Source: CAXPZW01 sp049594615 | Lineage (GTDB): Bacteria > Bacteroidota > Bacteroidia > Flavobacteriales_D > Sanyastnellaceae | Reading direction: 5' to 3' | DNA length: 64,000 bases | Assembly: GCA_049594615.1 (NCBI GenBank) | Contig: JBMYJR010000002.1 | Coordinates: 62,001-126,000 of the forward strand | In this document: piece by piece, positions 35,860-44,613 of the stretch | Numbering within the stretch: position 1 is the first letter of the stretch | Layout: every line of letters begins with the position of its first letter | Made by a program: the position numbers and the translations under genes | Notes under the pieces: model-generated | Told to the model about the DNA's origin: nothing | Seen by the model: the letters and a program-made list of their open reading frames with translations, nothing else | Database searches by the model: none

Positions 35860-36149
35860 GAAGCCAGCGAGATTGTTTTTTCAAAATCGTCCAACTGCAG
35901 GCGGAGTAGTTTGCCTTCCGGGTATCCTCCGGTGTAGAATTCCATCAAGCCAGCATCCAAAGCATCTAGGTCTTGGTAGGTCTGGGTGTAAATGGGGGAC
36001 AGCTGCTCGTTGAGAATGGTGAGTTGGAACTGGGCAATGCGCTCGCGGATACCTGACAACTTGATGAAGGTGCCTGGGCGGTTGTTCGGATCCTCCCCGA
36101 GGAGGATGAACATGTTGTGTGGTGAGAACGAAACAAAAATGTTTTGCAT
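35856..36149 (-). CDS. 97-residue protein of unknown function, coupled to the response regulator
   Basis: 97 residues, MQNIFVSFSPHNMFILLGED at the start. I do not recognise it. It has no membrane segment or signal; alternating strands and a helix around IRERIAQFQLTILNEQL and QDLDALDAGLMEFY suggest a small alpha/beta protein. Its stop codon overlaps the start of the response regulator, so it is probably translated together with it and may modulate it. The reading frame and coupling support a real gene. Confidence 0.65.
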   Translation of the reverse strand: MQNIFVSFSPHNMFILLGEDPNNRPGTFIKLSGIRERIAQFQLTILNEQLSPIYTQTYQDLDALDAGLMEFYTGGYPEGKLLRLQLDDFEKTISLAS

Positions 36150-36218
36150 AACGAGCCATCCAGCGATTGCCTCAAGTAACTGTTAATCTTTTCGGCGTTC
36201 ATTATCCAAAACCGGGAA

Positions 36219-36244
36219 AAATGGCGGCCAAAAGGCCGCCATTT
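36219..36244. repeat. Perfect hairpin in a divergent intergenic region
   Basis: AAATGGCGGCC-AAAA-GGCCGCCATTT, an 11-bp perfect stem. It resembles a terminator (T-rich on the minus strand), but it lies upstream of both flanking genes (starts at 36149 minus and 36383 plus), so neither would end here. It may insulate against readthrough or act as a regulatory site. Confidence 0.6.
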
Positions 36245-36382
36245 CTATGGTGGTCAACAGTAGCTCAAGTTTTGCCGAATGCAGAGTTCGACAAACGTGT
36301 GAACCGCTAATGTTTAGTGTGAGTCAAAGTTCGCGCGCGAAGTTGGATTGGGCGCTCCCCATTTCTGGTTAATTTTTCGACT

Positions 36383-37072
36383 ATGAGCAGACAGCACCTT
36401 GTGGTTCTAACCGGCGCAGGCATCAGCGCCGAGAGTGGCATCCCGACTTTCAGAGGGTCGGATGGCCTCTGGGAGGGACACGACATTTACCAAGTGGCCT
36501 CTCCAGAGGGGTGGGCGGCCGACCCCAAGCTCGTGCTGGACTTCTACAACATGCGCCGCGAAAAAGTGCTCGAGGTGGCTCCCAACCCCGGTCATCACAT
36601 TCTGGCTGAGCTGGAAGCGCATTTCCACCTGGACATCATCACCCAAAACATCGATGACTTGCACGAACGCGCAGGATCCACCCGCATCATGCATCTCCAC
36701 GGTGAAATCCGCAAAGCGCGTAGCACGTGCAATCCCGATTGGGTGCAAGAGATCGAAGGACCTCATTTGAATTGGGGAGAGGTGTGTCCAGAGGGCAGTC
36801 AATTGCGCCCACACATCGTGTGGTTCGGAGAGGCTGTACCTTTGATTGAGCCTGCAGCAGCGCTAGTGGCAGCCGCCGATATATTTGTGGTAGTGGGTAC
36901 CTCGCTCAATGTGTATCCGGCCGCAGGACTGTTCCAAGTGGCCCGTCCCGAAATTCCCAAGTACATCATCGACCCTGCGGTGCCTGAAGTCACTGGGGTG
37001 CAAAACCTTACAGCCATCGAAGAGGTGGGGTCACGCGGGTTGGCGCAGCTACGTCAGCTGTTGCTTACATGA
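36383..37072 (+). CDS. cobB: NAD-dependent protein deacylase (sirtuin, CobB-like)
   Basis: 229 residues. The sirtuin core is clear: GAGISAESGIPTFRG (11-25), QNIDDLHERAGS (88-99), catalytic His106 in HLHGEI, and LRPHIVWFGE. Tyr55 and Arg58 (FYNMRRE) form the Y-x-x-R pair known from desuccinylating (SIRT5-like) sirtuins. Only two Cys (116 and one near 137) remain in the zinc region, rather than the usual four, so structural zinc may be absent. Product: removes acyl groups from lysines using NAD. Its 3' end overlaps the convergent gene by 8 bases. Confidence 0.9.
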   Translation: MSRQHLVVLTGAGISAESGIPTFRGSDGLWEGHDIYQVASPEGWAADPKLVLDFYNMRREKVLEVAPNPGHHILAELEAHFHLDIITQNIDDLHERAGSTRIMHLHGEIRKARSTCNPDWVQEIEGPHLNWGEVCPEGSQLRPHIVWFGEAVPLIEPAAALVAAADIFVVVGTSLNVYPAAGLFQVARPEIPKYIIDPAVPEVTGVQNLTAIEEVGSRGLAQLRQLLLT

Positions 37073-39272
37073 CGTCCTGCCCAAAATTGGCCAGGATCAT
37101 CAGCAAGTCATCGGTACCCACGGTGGTGTTGAAATTGAAGTCGCTTTCGTAGCAGTCGGGTTCAAAGATGTTGCACCCAAAGTCAGCGATTACATTCAAT
37201 ATATCAGCGGTCCCAATCATACCGTCACCCGACACGTCGATCACCACCAGTTCTTCCAACACCTCCACATCGCGCTGGACTGAAACGCTCCAGTTGCCTT
37301 CTGCGTCTTGCACGCGCACAGTGATGGTGTGTGCGCCCAACTCCAAGCCTTCCGCAGGTGGCATCATGTTGAAGTAGGCCGTCCAATCGGTCAGGGTCTC
37401 GCCGGGCACGTCCAATGGGGTGGCGTTGCCATATCCGGGGTCGTCTTCGTCCCAGTAGTACTCCAGTCCTGAAATGGAGAGTTCAATTGGAGTGTCCACC
37501 AGGTACACCCCAGTGCTATAGGTCACGCTGAAATTGCCTTCCACATCACGCGTGCGCACAAAAAGTGTGTGTTGCCCTGGGTTCAATCCAGAGAAGGGAA
37601 TGAAGGCGTCAAAGACCTCGTCAAAGGTCAGCGTGCTACCACCGTCTATGATGAAGGTCTCTTGGCCGTAACCTGGGTCGTGGTCAAAGAAGGCGTGGAC
37701 TCCGGCCAGCGGTACTTCTGGGGCAGGAGCGTCCAAGAGCAGTACTTCGGTGCCATAGGTGACGCTGGGGTTGCCGGCGACATCGTATGTGCGCACAAAC
37801 AGACGGTGCAGGCCCGGTTGAAAGTCAGTTTCGGGAACAATGACTTGCTGCACAGTCACGTTGGTCAGATCGTCGTCGTCGTCTGCACCGGTGGCAAAAA
37901 CGGTGATCAATTCTTGGCCATAGCCGGGGTCATCATCCCAGAAATACACAAAGCGATCAATGTCAATGGCAGGCAGTTGCGGCAGTTTGGTGACCTCGGT
38001 TTCCACCGGGATGCTCCAATTGCCGTTGGCATCGAGCACCTGTACGGTTAACACATGAGGGCCAGGAGGCAAACCCACCAGCGAAATGCTGAATGGAAAA
38101 CTGATCTCAGTGTTTGGTTGGGGCATCTCCAGGACAAACCCAGGAGTTGCCGTGGGGTCATTGTTCACCCCATATGTCACTGCTACTATGGGCACATCGT
38201 CGGGAGAAATGGCCTCAACCACAATGGGGACTACGCAGCTTCCGCGGTCGTCTGGAGTCACTTCCAGGCCCACGATTTCAGGCAGGGTGGAGCTGCCACC
38301 AGGTACGTACGAAGGAATCTCCACCGTGTATGCTCCGCGGTTGTCTCCGTTAGAGGCCGTGCCAATGGCAGAGGATGAATTCTCGGGAATATAGGCTTGA
38401 TCCGGGGTGGTCGGCATACCCACAAAGAAGGCACTCATATCTACGTCGAAGAAGTTATCGGCGCCGGGATTTAGGATGTCGGTAACGTCATTGTCGCTTC
38501 CGTCAGGAGCGACGGACAGGGCGATGCCTGCCTGCGAGAAGATGGAGGTTTGCACCTGCACATTGGCCGTGCTTTCCAACAAGGCAGCGGTAAAGATGCT
38601 GTTGAACACCATGGCCTGTTGCAACAGCACTGAGCCTTGCGCAAACACCATGTGATCAAACAGGTTGGTACCGTTGGCATTGAACTCTTCTATGGCGCGC
38701 TGGTTCAAGAATCCCGTGCCTGAATAAACGCCTTGAATGATGGTGTTTTGCACCATGCAGTTGTCGGCCCCAATCAATTGCAGGGAGGGGAGGTTTTCAA
38801 ATTCTTGCTCCAAGAAGCAGCCGAACACGTTGCAGTTGCCCACGTTTTGCAGCCGCAAGTGACGGACGCGCGAGTGATTCACGTCCACATCGCTGGCACC
38901 TACTTGCAATCGGTAGATGTCCAGGTTCCCGAGGTGACTGCCGGTGGCTGTCGAGGTCAAGGTCAGTCGGCGAATCCGGGCGTCTGAGCTGGACAGCCCT
39001 GAGCCCAAACTACCGTTAAAGTAGCCATTGCCCAAGATGACCACCGGGGTAGAGATCACCGCCGGCGCAAAGCCATACAACGAGTCCAAGGTGGTAAATC
39101 CAGGGTCGTAGTAGCCTTCGATCAACAAGGTGTCGCCCGCCTCGGCTGCGTCGTGCGCCGTTTGGACATCGTTGTAAGTGGCGGTGGTGCCCGGTAGGTT
39201 GCTGACCCTGTGCACGGTTCCCCATGCGCCCAAGGCCACCAAGCAGGTAAGAAGGGTTGTAAGCAATCGCAT
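37065..39272 (-). CDS. Secreted beta-helix-like protein with repeated domains and dockerin-like C terminus
   Basis: 735 residues with a signal peptide (1-19, MRLLTTLLTCLVALGAWG). Residues ~20-310 read like a right-handed parallel beta-helix (short repeated strands: LTLTSTATGSHLGNLDIYRLQV, VRHLRLQNVGNCNVFGCF as overlapping examples, each shortened here). Next come about four ~90-residue domains, each opening with YFWDDDPGYG or a variant (FDHDPGYGQETF, YYWDEDDPGYGN) and closing with a LFVRTxDVxGN-type strand. The end (VSGDGMIGTADIL ... LMILANFGQ) is dockerin-like, as in the proteins at 373 and 3897. Probably cotranscribed with the beta-helix protein 9 bases upstream. Function unknown; likely a surface or secreted structural or binding protein. 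Confidence 0.7.
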   Translation of the reverse strand: MRLLTTLLTCLVALGAWGTVHRVSNLPGTTATYNDVQTAHDAAEAGDTLLIEGYYDPGFTTLDSLYGFAPAVISTPVVILGNGYFNGSLGSGLSSSDARIRRLTLTSTATGSHLGNLDIYRLQVGASDVDVNHSRVRHLRLQNVGNCNVFGCFLEQEFENLPSLQLIGADNCMVQNTIIQGVYSGTGFLNQRAIEEFNANGTNLFDHMVFAQGSVLLQQAMVFNSIFTAALLESTANVQVQTSIFSQAGIALSVAPDGSDNDVTDILNPGADNFFDVDMSAFFVGMPTTPDQAYIPENSSSAIGTASNGDNRGAYTVEIPSYVPGGSSTLPEIVGLEVTPDDRGSCVVPIVVEAISPDDVPIVAVTYGVNNDPTATPGFVLEMPQPNTEISFPFSISLVGLPPGPHVLTVQVLDANGNWSIPVETEVTKLPQLPAIDIDRFVYFWDDDPGYGQELITVFATGADDDDDLTNVTVQQVIVPETDFQPGLHRLFVRTYDVAGNPSVTYGTEVLLLDAPAPEVPLAGVHAFFDHDPGYGQETFIIDGGSTLTFDEVFDAFIPFSGLNPGQHTLFVRTRDVEGNFSVTYSTGVYLVDTPIELSISGLEYYWDEDDPGYGNATPLDVPGETLTDWTAYFNMMPPAEGLELGAHTITVRVQDAEGNWSVSVQRDVEVLEELVVIDVSGDGMIGTADILNVIADFGCNIFEPDCYESDFNFNTTVGTDDLLMILANFGQDVM

Positions 39273-39281
39273 GGGACCGGG

Positions 39282-40358
39282 TTACTTGTGGGTTCTTGAC
39301 TTGGTTTCCGAGGAGGTACCGCTGCCGGAAGTTCCCGAGGCATTGCCGGTATACTCGTACACCGAAGGTATGCGCGGCATGCCCGAGAGCAAGTACGGAT
39401 CGTTGCCGCCGTACATGCCATGGGTAGTGATGACCCCATTGAAAATGGGGTTACCCGAGGCTGGCATGTATCCACCTGTGTTGGTCTGGTAGCGTCCGTC
39501 CGAAGACAGCGTCCCTGGAATGGCCGAACTAAAACAAAAGACCGAATCGGGGATGGCCAAGGGGGCCGAGTCTCCACCTGCCGAGGTGAACAGGAAATTG
39601 ACGGGCAGCACACCCGCATTGTCTGAAACCGTGAGGTTGGATGACGTAGTGGTGAGGTCAAATTCAGAGCTGTTGAAATAGTTGCCTTGCACCGTCAAGT
39701 TGTGGAACACGTTGTCAGGATCGCCCCAAAAGCTGTTGTAGAGCAGGATGCCCGATGAGGTATTGTCCATCACCATATTGCCAGCACCAGCTGCGTCGGT
39801 GTTGAAGACCAGGTTGTTGATGAATACCAGACCGGTCGCACCTGTAACGGTCACCAAAGCGGTGGACGAGGCGCCCTCAATAAAGTTCTTGCTGGCCGTG
39901 CAGTTGTTGCCTTCAATGTTCAGCTCCAGCAGGATCTTGTTTTTGCTGACGGTGATGTTGTTCGTCTCCACACTCAAGGTCGAGATTTTGACCCCGTAGA
40001 CCTCAGAGTTCTCACTGCCAGGGCCAAAAGTGAGGCTGGTGATTTCGCTGTCGCGGGTATCGGCCTGGGTTTGAGGATTTTCGTCCAAGTAGTAGCCGGT
40101 GCCGTAGATGATCACGGGAAAGTCGAAGACGAACGAGGTGGCCGGATCGTATAGCGTGTTGGAACCTTCTACAATGAAGATGGCTTCTTGGGTGGGGTCA
40201 CCCAAATAGGCGGCCTGCGCCTGGTTGAAGGCATCCTGGAAGGATGAAAAGATGTTGGTGCCGCTCAAGTTGTTGTTGATGCGGTAGTAGGTTTGGGCAG
40301 CAGCCAGTGACGAAACCAGCACCGCTGCCACCATGGGCAAGAGGTGAGTTGCTTTCAC
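39282..40358 (-). CDS. Secreted beta-helix-like protein
   Basis: About 358 residues from a GTG at 40358, chosen because it starts a signal peptide (KATHLLPMVAAVLVSSLAAAQ). The frame is open back to a GTG at 40496 that overlaps the cyclase stop codon (GTGA), so a 404-residue form with a cytoplasmic-looking extension is possible. The body (ITSLTFGPGSENSEVYGVK, ISTLSVETNNITVSKNKI) has the short repeating strands of a parallel beta-helix. No catalytic motif and no T9SS domain are seen; the C terminus is Ser/Gly/Thr-rich. It resembles the N-terminal half of the downstream protein and is the middle gene of the cyclase unit. Confidence 0.65.
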   Translation of the reverse strand: MKATHLLPMVAAVLVSSLAAAQTYYRINNNLSGTNIFSSFQDAFNQAQAAYLGDPTQEAIFIVEGSNTLYDPATSFVFDFPVIIYGTGYYLDENPQTQADTRDSEITSLTFGPGSENSEVYGVKISTLSVETNNITVSKNKILLELNIEGNNCTASKNFIEGASSTALVTVTGATGLVFINNLVFNTDAAGAGNMVMDNTSSGILLYNSFWGDPDNVFHNLTVQGNYFNSSEFDLTTTSSNLTVSDNAGVLPVNFLFTSAGGDSAPLAIPDSVFCFSSAIPGTLSSDGRYQTNTGGYMPASGNPIFNGVITTHGMYGGNDPYLLSGMPRIPSVYEYTGNASGTSGSGTSSETKSRTHK

Positions 40359-40492
40359 AGGATTGGTTTTTTGGTTGAGTATGGTGAGTCCAAGATACGC
40401 GGAATCCTCTTGGGGGTAGCTGTTGGGCCATTGGATTGCGAATTTGGTCGCCTCAAGTGAGGATTTGGCAGCAGGCCGCCCGTAAGCGGCGA

Positions 40493-43400
40493 TCACATCT
40501 TGGCCTCAAACACCACATTCTGACGAATCAGGCGTGCAAACGCGGTGTTGGGCTGGCTCAAATCGCCGTTTTGGGCGTAGTCGGGCGCAAAACCGTTGAC
40601 GAAGTACATCTCCAAGTCCCCCATGTTTTTGGCAGCCACGGCCCCTCGTACTTCAACGTCAAAGAAAGGAGCCACCATGTCATAGGTAGCCGCCGAAATG
40701 TTCACGCGGCCCGGTGCACCGCTGGATTCCATCCGCGAGGCAGTGTTGACCGTATCGCCCCAGACGTCGTAGGCAAACTTATTCTTGCCCACCACACCTG
40801 CAATGGCAGGTCCGGAATGGATGCCAATCCGAATGGGCCAGGTGGCCAACCCTTCTGCGGTGAGTTCGGTGTTGAGCGCATCGGTGATCCGCAGCATTTC
40901 CAGGCCAAAGGCCACCAACCGGGCGGCGTGCTGATCGGTGGGATTTGGGATGCCTGCGGCGCACATGTACGCGTCGCCGATGGTTTTGATCTTCTCCAGC
41001 CCATAGCGGATGGCTGCGTCGTCAAACGCTTGGAAGAAGCGGTCCAGCAATGCCACCAGCGCAGCGCTTTCCATGGTCTCGGTCAGCGAGGTAAACCCTT
41101 TGAAGTCCGAGAACAGCACACTGCAGCTTTCGTAGTGTTGGGTGCGGGCTTTGCCGTGTTCTTTGAGTTCGTCGGCGGTGCTGCGTGGCAGGATATTGAG
41201 CAGCAGGTCGTCGGATTTTTGCTTTTCCTGGCGGAGCTCTTCGGTGCGTTCGGTCACCTTCTCCTCCAAGACTTGATTCTCCCTGCGTAACACACGCACG
41301 CGCCAGCGGTACACCCCGTAGATCAGAAGTAAACCCAGCACTGTGCTGATGGCAATGAACAGCGGTGTGGCCCAGATCGGACGTTGGATGGTAAAGGCGA
41401 ATTCAGCCACTGGCCCCAGGGTTCCCCAGCGGTCTGCAGCCTGTACTTGAAAACGGTATTCCCCCGCGGGCAAGGATTGGAAGGCGGGCAGTTGCTGCGT
41501 GCGCAGCGGGCTCCATTCATCGGTTTCGGTCAGTCGGTAACGGAATCGCAGCGGGTCGGTTTGGCCCCATTGCACGGCGCGGAGTTCGAAATCAAGGTGG
41601 TTTTGGTCGTAGCTGAACACCGGTGATTTGGGCAGGTTGAGCCAGGGCTCCATGGCTGCGTATTGCACATAGCGCGGCAAGTAGGAGCGCAGGGTTTGGG
41701 CGTCTTGTTGATGTTTCACTCGGCCCTGGTAGCCGGACCAATCTGCCACTTTGCCGTCGGGAAGTGCTTGGGCCACAACAGAAACAGGAGCAGGCAAGCG
41801 CGGCAACGCCGCCGCGCGTATCGTACGAATCACCGTGTTGCGACTTCCGAAGTACACATGTCCGTTGGAGTCTACCGCACCTTGGGCATCTTCGTCAAAG
41901 GCGGTGTGACGCAGTCCGTGCCATCCTGAATACACTTCAGGTTCATGGGCTTCAAATACGCTGCGGGCGGCCTCCTGCTTGGGGCGCCAGCACACCAACC
42001 CGTTGGCGCTGGTTTGCCACAGGCAGCCTTCCGGATCGCGGAGCAAGGCATACGCCGTGGCGCCCGTGCCCGCATCCGGGCTTTGTTCTACGCGGATGCC
42101 CACGTGTTTCACCCCGTCCACCAACGGCCAAGCATCACGCAAGTCCAAGCCCAGCAGGCCGTAGCCTTCGGTGGCCAGCCACAGGTGTTCGTTGGTGGTC
42201 TCGGCCACGTCGTGCAGCACCGGAGCCAGCAATGTGGTGTCGTTGGGCATCAAATCGAGTTGAGCACAGCGCTGTGGCGAGGCCTCAGCAGCGGCCAAAT
42301 GGTAGGGGATGCACCACAGCGTTCCTTCTCCTGTGCACGCCCACACATTGCCCCTTGAGTCTTCCAAAATACCTGAGACCGTTTGGTCGCAAAGCGGGGT
42401 GCCCTCGGGAGATTTGAGCTGATGCAGTTCGCCGTTTTCTAGGACAAGCAGGCCACTAATGCCGCCCACCCACAGCTTGCCGTGTGCCCACAACAGTGAG
42501 GTGATGAAGCGCGATCCTGTTTTTTCAAAACTGTAAGGATGACGTTTCCACGTACCTGCTTTGTAGCTGTAAACGCCCGCTTCGCTCGCAGCAAACCACA
42601 ACGTGCTGTCGGGTGATTCGGCCATGGCCAAGATGTTGGCGTTGGTGGAGGAGGGCAGATTGACCGTTTCAAAGGACACTCCCCCGTTGGTGCTGCGCGC
42701 CAGCTGATTATCAGGGTATGTGGCCCACAGCGTGCCGTCTTTGGCCACATGCACGTCGCACACGTTTTTGTCGGGCAGTCCGCGTTCGGGGCCCCATTCT
42801 TTGACCACGTCAGGCAGCAGCATTTGCAGGCCCATGCCGGGCTCAAAGAAACCCACCCAAGCGTTACCAAAGCGGTCTTGCGCTAGGGCGGAGACCCGGT
42901 TGTTGTTCAAGCCCTCGGTGGCCATCCAGCAGTGGGGATTGCGTGTGCCAAAAGTGGAAGCATCTACGTGGACAATGCCATGTCTGGAAGTGCCGATCCA
43001 CCAGCCATCGGGCTTTCGCAACGCAGAAAAGGCGTACACCTGAGGCACAGCCAAGGTGGCAACCGGGGTGTCCGAGAGTTCAAGTTCGTAGAGGCCCGTG
43101 CTGGTGCATACCCAAGCTTTGCCCGGGTCGCCGGGTTTAAAAAAGCGTTGCTGGTGTTCAGCGGCGAGGCCCACATCGGTCCAGGTAGAAATACCCGAGG
43201 TCGAAAGGCGGCTCCAACCTCCCACCCAATGGCCTACCCACAGGTTCCCTTCGGTGTCCAAGGTGCCGCCCACCACGTCGTTGTTGAGCAGCCCGTGTTC
43301 GGCTTGGTAGAGGGCAGAAGAGGAGGGACCGTGCACCACCACGCCTGCATCAGGAGAGAGTCCGATGACCGCATCGCCGTGCAGTAGCACTTGCCAGAAA

Positions 43401-43858
43401 TTTGTGGGAGGAGTTTCGCTGGGGACTTCCAGGGCCACAAACGCAGTGCCATCGTAGCGCACAATGCCCAGGCCTTCGGTGGCCAAGTAGAGCATGCCGT
43501 CTTCGGACATCACCAGGTCCATAATGGCACTGGCGCCCAGGGCGTAAGACCAAATGCGGGTGCCGTCATACCGGAACAAATGCCCTTCGCGTGAGGAAAA
43601 CCACGCGTGTTCCAGCGGGTCAAAGACAATGTCGGTCGTGGATTCGGGCAGGTTTCGCGTGTCCACCAAGCTCAAGGCATTGCCCACAAAATCAGGGTCT
43701 TGCACAAAGCGAGAAGCTTGCGCCTCGGTGACCACAGGGGTGAGTAGGCGTTCGTTGCAGGCGGGCAGCACGGTGCCACCGGGCCATTGCGCGTGCACAT
43801 TTCCATGCGCCAAGCACAGCCCCAGAAGAGCTACAGCATACGTTAGAGGTCGAAACAC
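40493..43858 (-). CDS. Membrane propeller sensor fused to class III adenylate cyclase
   Basis: 1121 residues from a GTG, with signal peptide 1-23. Residues ~40-740 are two-component-regulator-type propeller repeats, followed by a Y_Y_Y domain (~745-820), one membrane segment (~827-850), a coiled-coil linker, and a class III nucleotide cyclase domain (~905-1095). Metal-binding Asp918 (LFSDFKGFTSL) and Asp962 (KIKTIGDAYM) are present, with Lys958 and the Asp of YDVWGD as expected for ATP rather than GTP, and VNTASR for the transition state. This is the sensor half of a hybrid two-component protein with its kinase replaced by a cyclase, so binding outside the cell would change cAMP inside. It heads the unit with the two beta-helix proteins. 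Confidence 0.88.
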   Translation of the reverse strand: MFRPLTYAVALLGLCLAHGNVHAQWPGGTVLPACNERLLTPVVTEAQASRFVQDPDFVGNALSLVDTRNLPESTTDIVFDPLEHAWFSSREGHLFRYDGTRIWSYALGASAIMDLVMSEDGMLYLATEGLGIVRYDGTAFVALEVPSETPPTNFWQVLLHGDAVIGLSPDAGVVVHGPSSSALYQAEHGLLNNDVVGGTLDTEGNLWVGHWVGGWSRLSTSGISTWTDVGLAAEHQQRFFKPGDPGKAWVCTSTGLYELELSDTPVATLAVPQVYAFSALRKPDGWWIGTSRHGIVHVDASTFGTRNPHCWMATEGLNNNRVSALAQDRFGNAWVGFFEPGMGLQMLLPDVVKEWGPERGLPDKNVCDVHVAKDGTLWATYPDNQLARSTNGGVSFETVNLPSSTNANILAMAESPDSTLWFAASEAGVYSYKAGTWKRHPYSFEKTGSRFITSLLWAHGKLWVGGISGLLVLENGELHQLKSPEGTPLCDQTVSGILEDSRGNVWACTGEGTLWCIPYHLAAAEASPQRCAQLDLMPNDTTLLAPVLHDVAETTNEHLWLATEGYGLLGLDLRDAWPLVDGVKHVGIRVEQSPDAGTGATAYALLRDPEGCLWQTSANGLVCWRPKQEAARSVFEAHEPEVYSGWHGLRHTAFDEDAQGAVDSNGHVYFGSRNTVIRTIRAAALPRLPAPVSVVAQALPDGKVADWSGYQGRVKHQQDAQTLRSYLPRYVQYAAMEPWLNLPKSPVFSYDQNHLDFELRAVQWGQTDPLRFRYRLTETDEWSPLRTQQLPAFQSLPAGEYRFQVQAADRWGTLGPVAEFAFTIQRPIWATPLFIAISTVLGLLLIYGVYRWRVRVLRRENQVLEEKVTERTEELRQEKQKSDDLLLNILPRSTADELKEHGKARTQHYESCSVLFSDFKGFTSLTETMESAALVALLDRFFQAFDDAAIRYGLEKIKTIGDAYMCAAGIPNPTDQHAARLVAFGLEMLRITDALNTELTAEGLATWPIRIGIHSGPAIAGVVGKNKFAYDVWGDTVNTASRMESSGAPGRVNISAATYDMVAPFFDVEVRGAVAAKNMGDLEMYFVNGFAPDYAQNGDLSQPNTAFARLIRQNVVFEAKM

Positions 43859-43875
43859 AATCCGGGTAAGTGCTC

Positions 43876-43883
43876 CGAAGATA
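43876..43883 (-). promoter_or_regulatory. Candidate -7 box of the propeller-cyclase gene
   Basis: TATCTTCG on the minus strand (one mismatch to TAnnTTTG), 17 bases before the GTG at 43858. Confidence 0.3.
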
Positions 43884-43907
43884 CAGAGAAGGAAACAGGA
43901 TGGGGGA

Positions 43908-44534
43908 TTACTCCGAAACCGTCAGGTCTACTTGGCGCTCCAAAACTTTGATTTCACCGGATTCGATGCGCTCGACGATGTCGTTGATGATGGCGTCGTC
44001 GCCCTCGGCGTCAAATTCGTTTTTGAGGTTGTGGCCAAACAGGCGGGCCACCGATTGCCACATGAAGGCTGAGAACTTGCCCTTGAGCTCTTGGATCAGT
44101 GCATAGGAGGTCTCGCCAGTTTCGCGGTCGATGAGTTTGATCAACATGATGCCTTCAGAGACGGTCATGTTGCGCAGATCGCCTTCGAACTGCGCGGTCA
44201 TTTCATCCTCGGCTTTTTCGATAAAGGCTTTGCGCTCGCGTTCGCCGCGGATGGTGACAAGTTCCTTTTCGTACTGGCGCATGATCTCCCCGGCGGCAAA
44301 TGCGTAGGGGTACACTTTCGTGACTTTGCGCTCGATGCGCGAGTAGCGGCGCGTAGTACGCAGGTGAGCAGGGAAGGTGTATCCGGTGATCTCGGCCCCT
44401 TCCATTTGGACAAACACAAGGGTGTCGCCCCCCAGGATGATCCCTTGCACATCCACATCGGTGGTGTCTCGGGTTTGGGCGGTGGCTGCGGTGGAAAGCA
44501 GCAGGGACCATATGGCAAACACGCGCAGGTTCAT
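43908..44534 (-). CDS. DUF4294 protein (exported)
   Basis: 208 residues with signal peptide 1-19 (SLLLSTAATAQ). It matches the DUF4294 family of Bacteroidota: RYSRIERKVTKVYPYA, and a coiled-coil-like helix (MRQYEKELVTIRGERERK). No catalytic residues are known. Secreted or periplasmic; the function is unknown. Convergent or operonic partners are not evident; accC ends 79 bases upstream on the same strand. Confidence 0.82.
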   Translation of the reverse strand: MNLRVFAIWSLLLSTAATAQTRDTTDVDVQGIILGGDTLVFVQMEGAEITGYTFPAHLRTTRRYSRIERKVTKVYPYAFAAGEIMRQYEKELVTIRGERERKAFIEKAEDEMTAQFEGDLRNMTVSEGIMLIKLIDRETGETSYALIQELKGKFSAFMWQSVARLFGHNLKNEFDAEGDDAIINDIVERIESGEIKVLERQVDLTVSE

Positions 44535-44613
44535 CGTTTGCTTAACGTAATCTACGCAAAAGTCGTATTGGGGTTGCAGACAGAATGCCGGTCACCCGCC
44601 CAATTCCAAAGGC

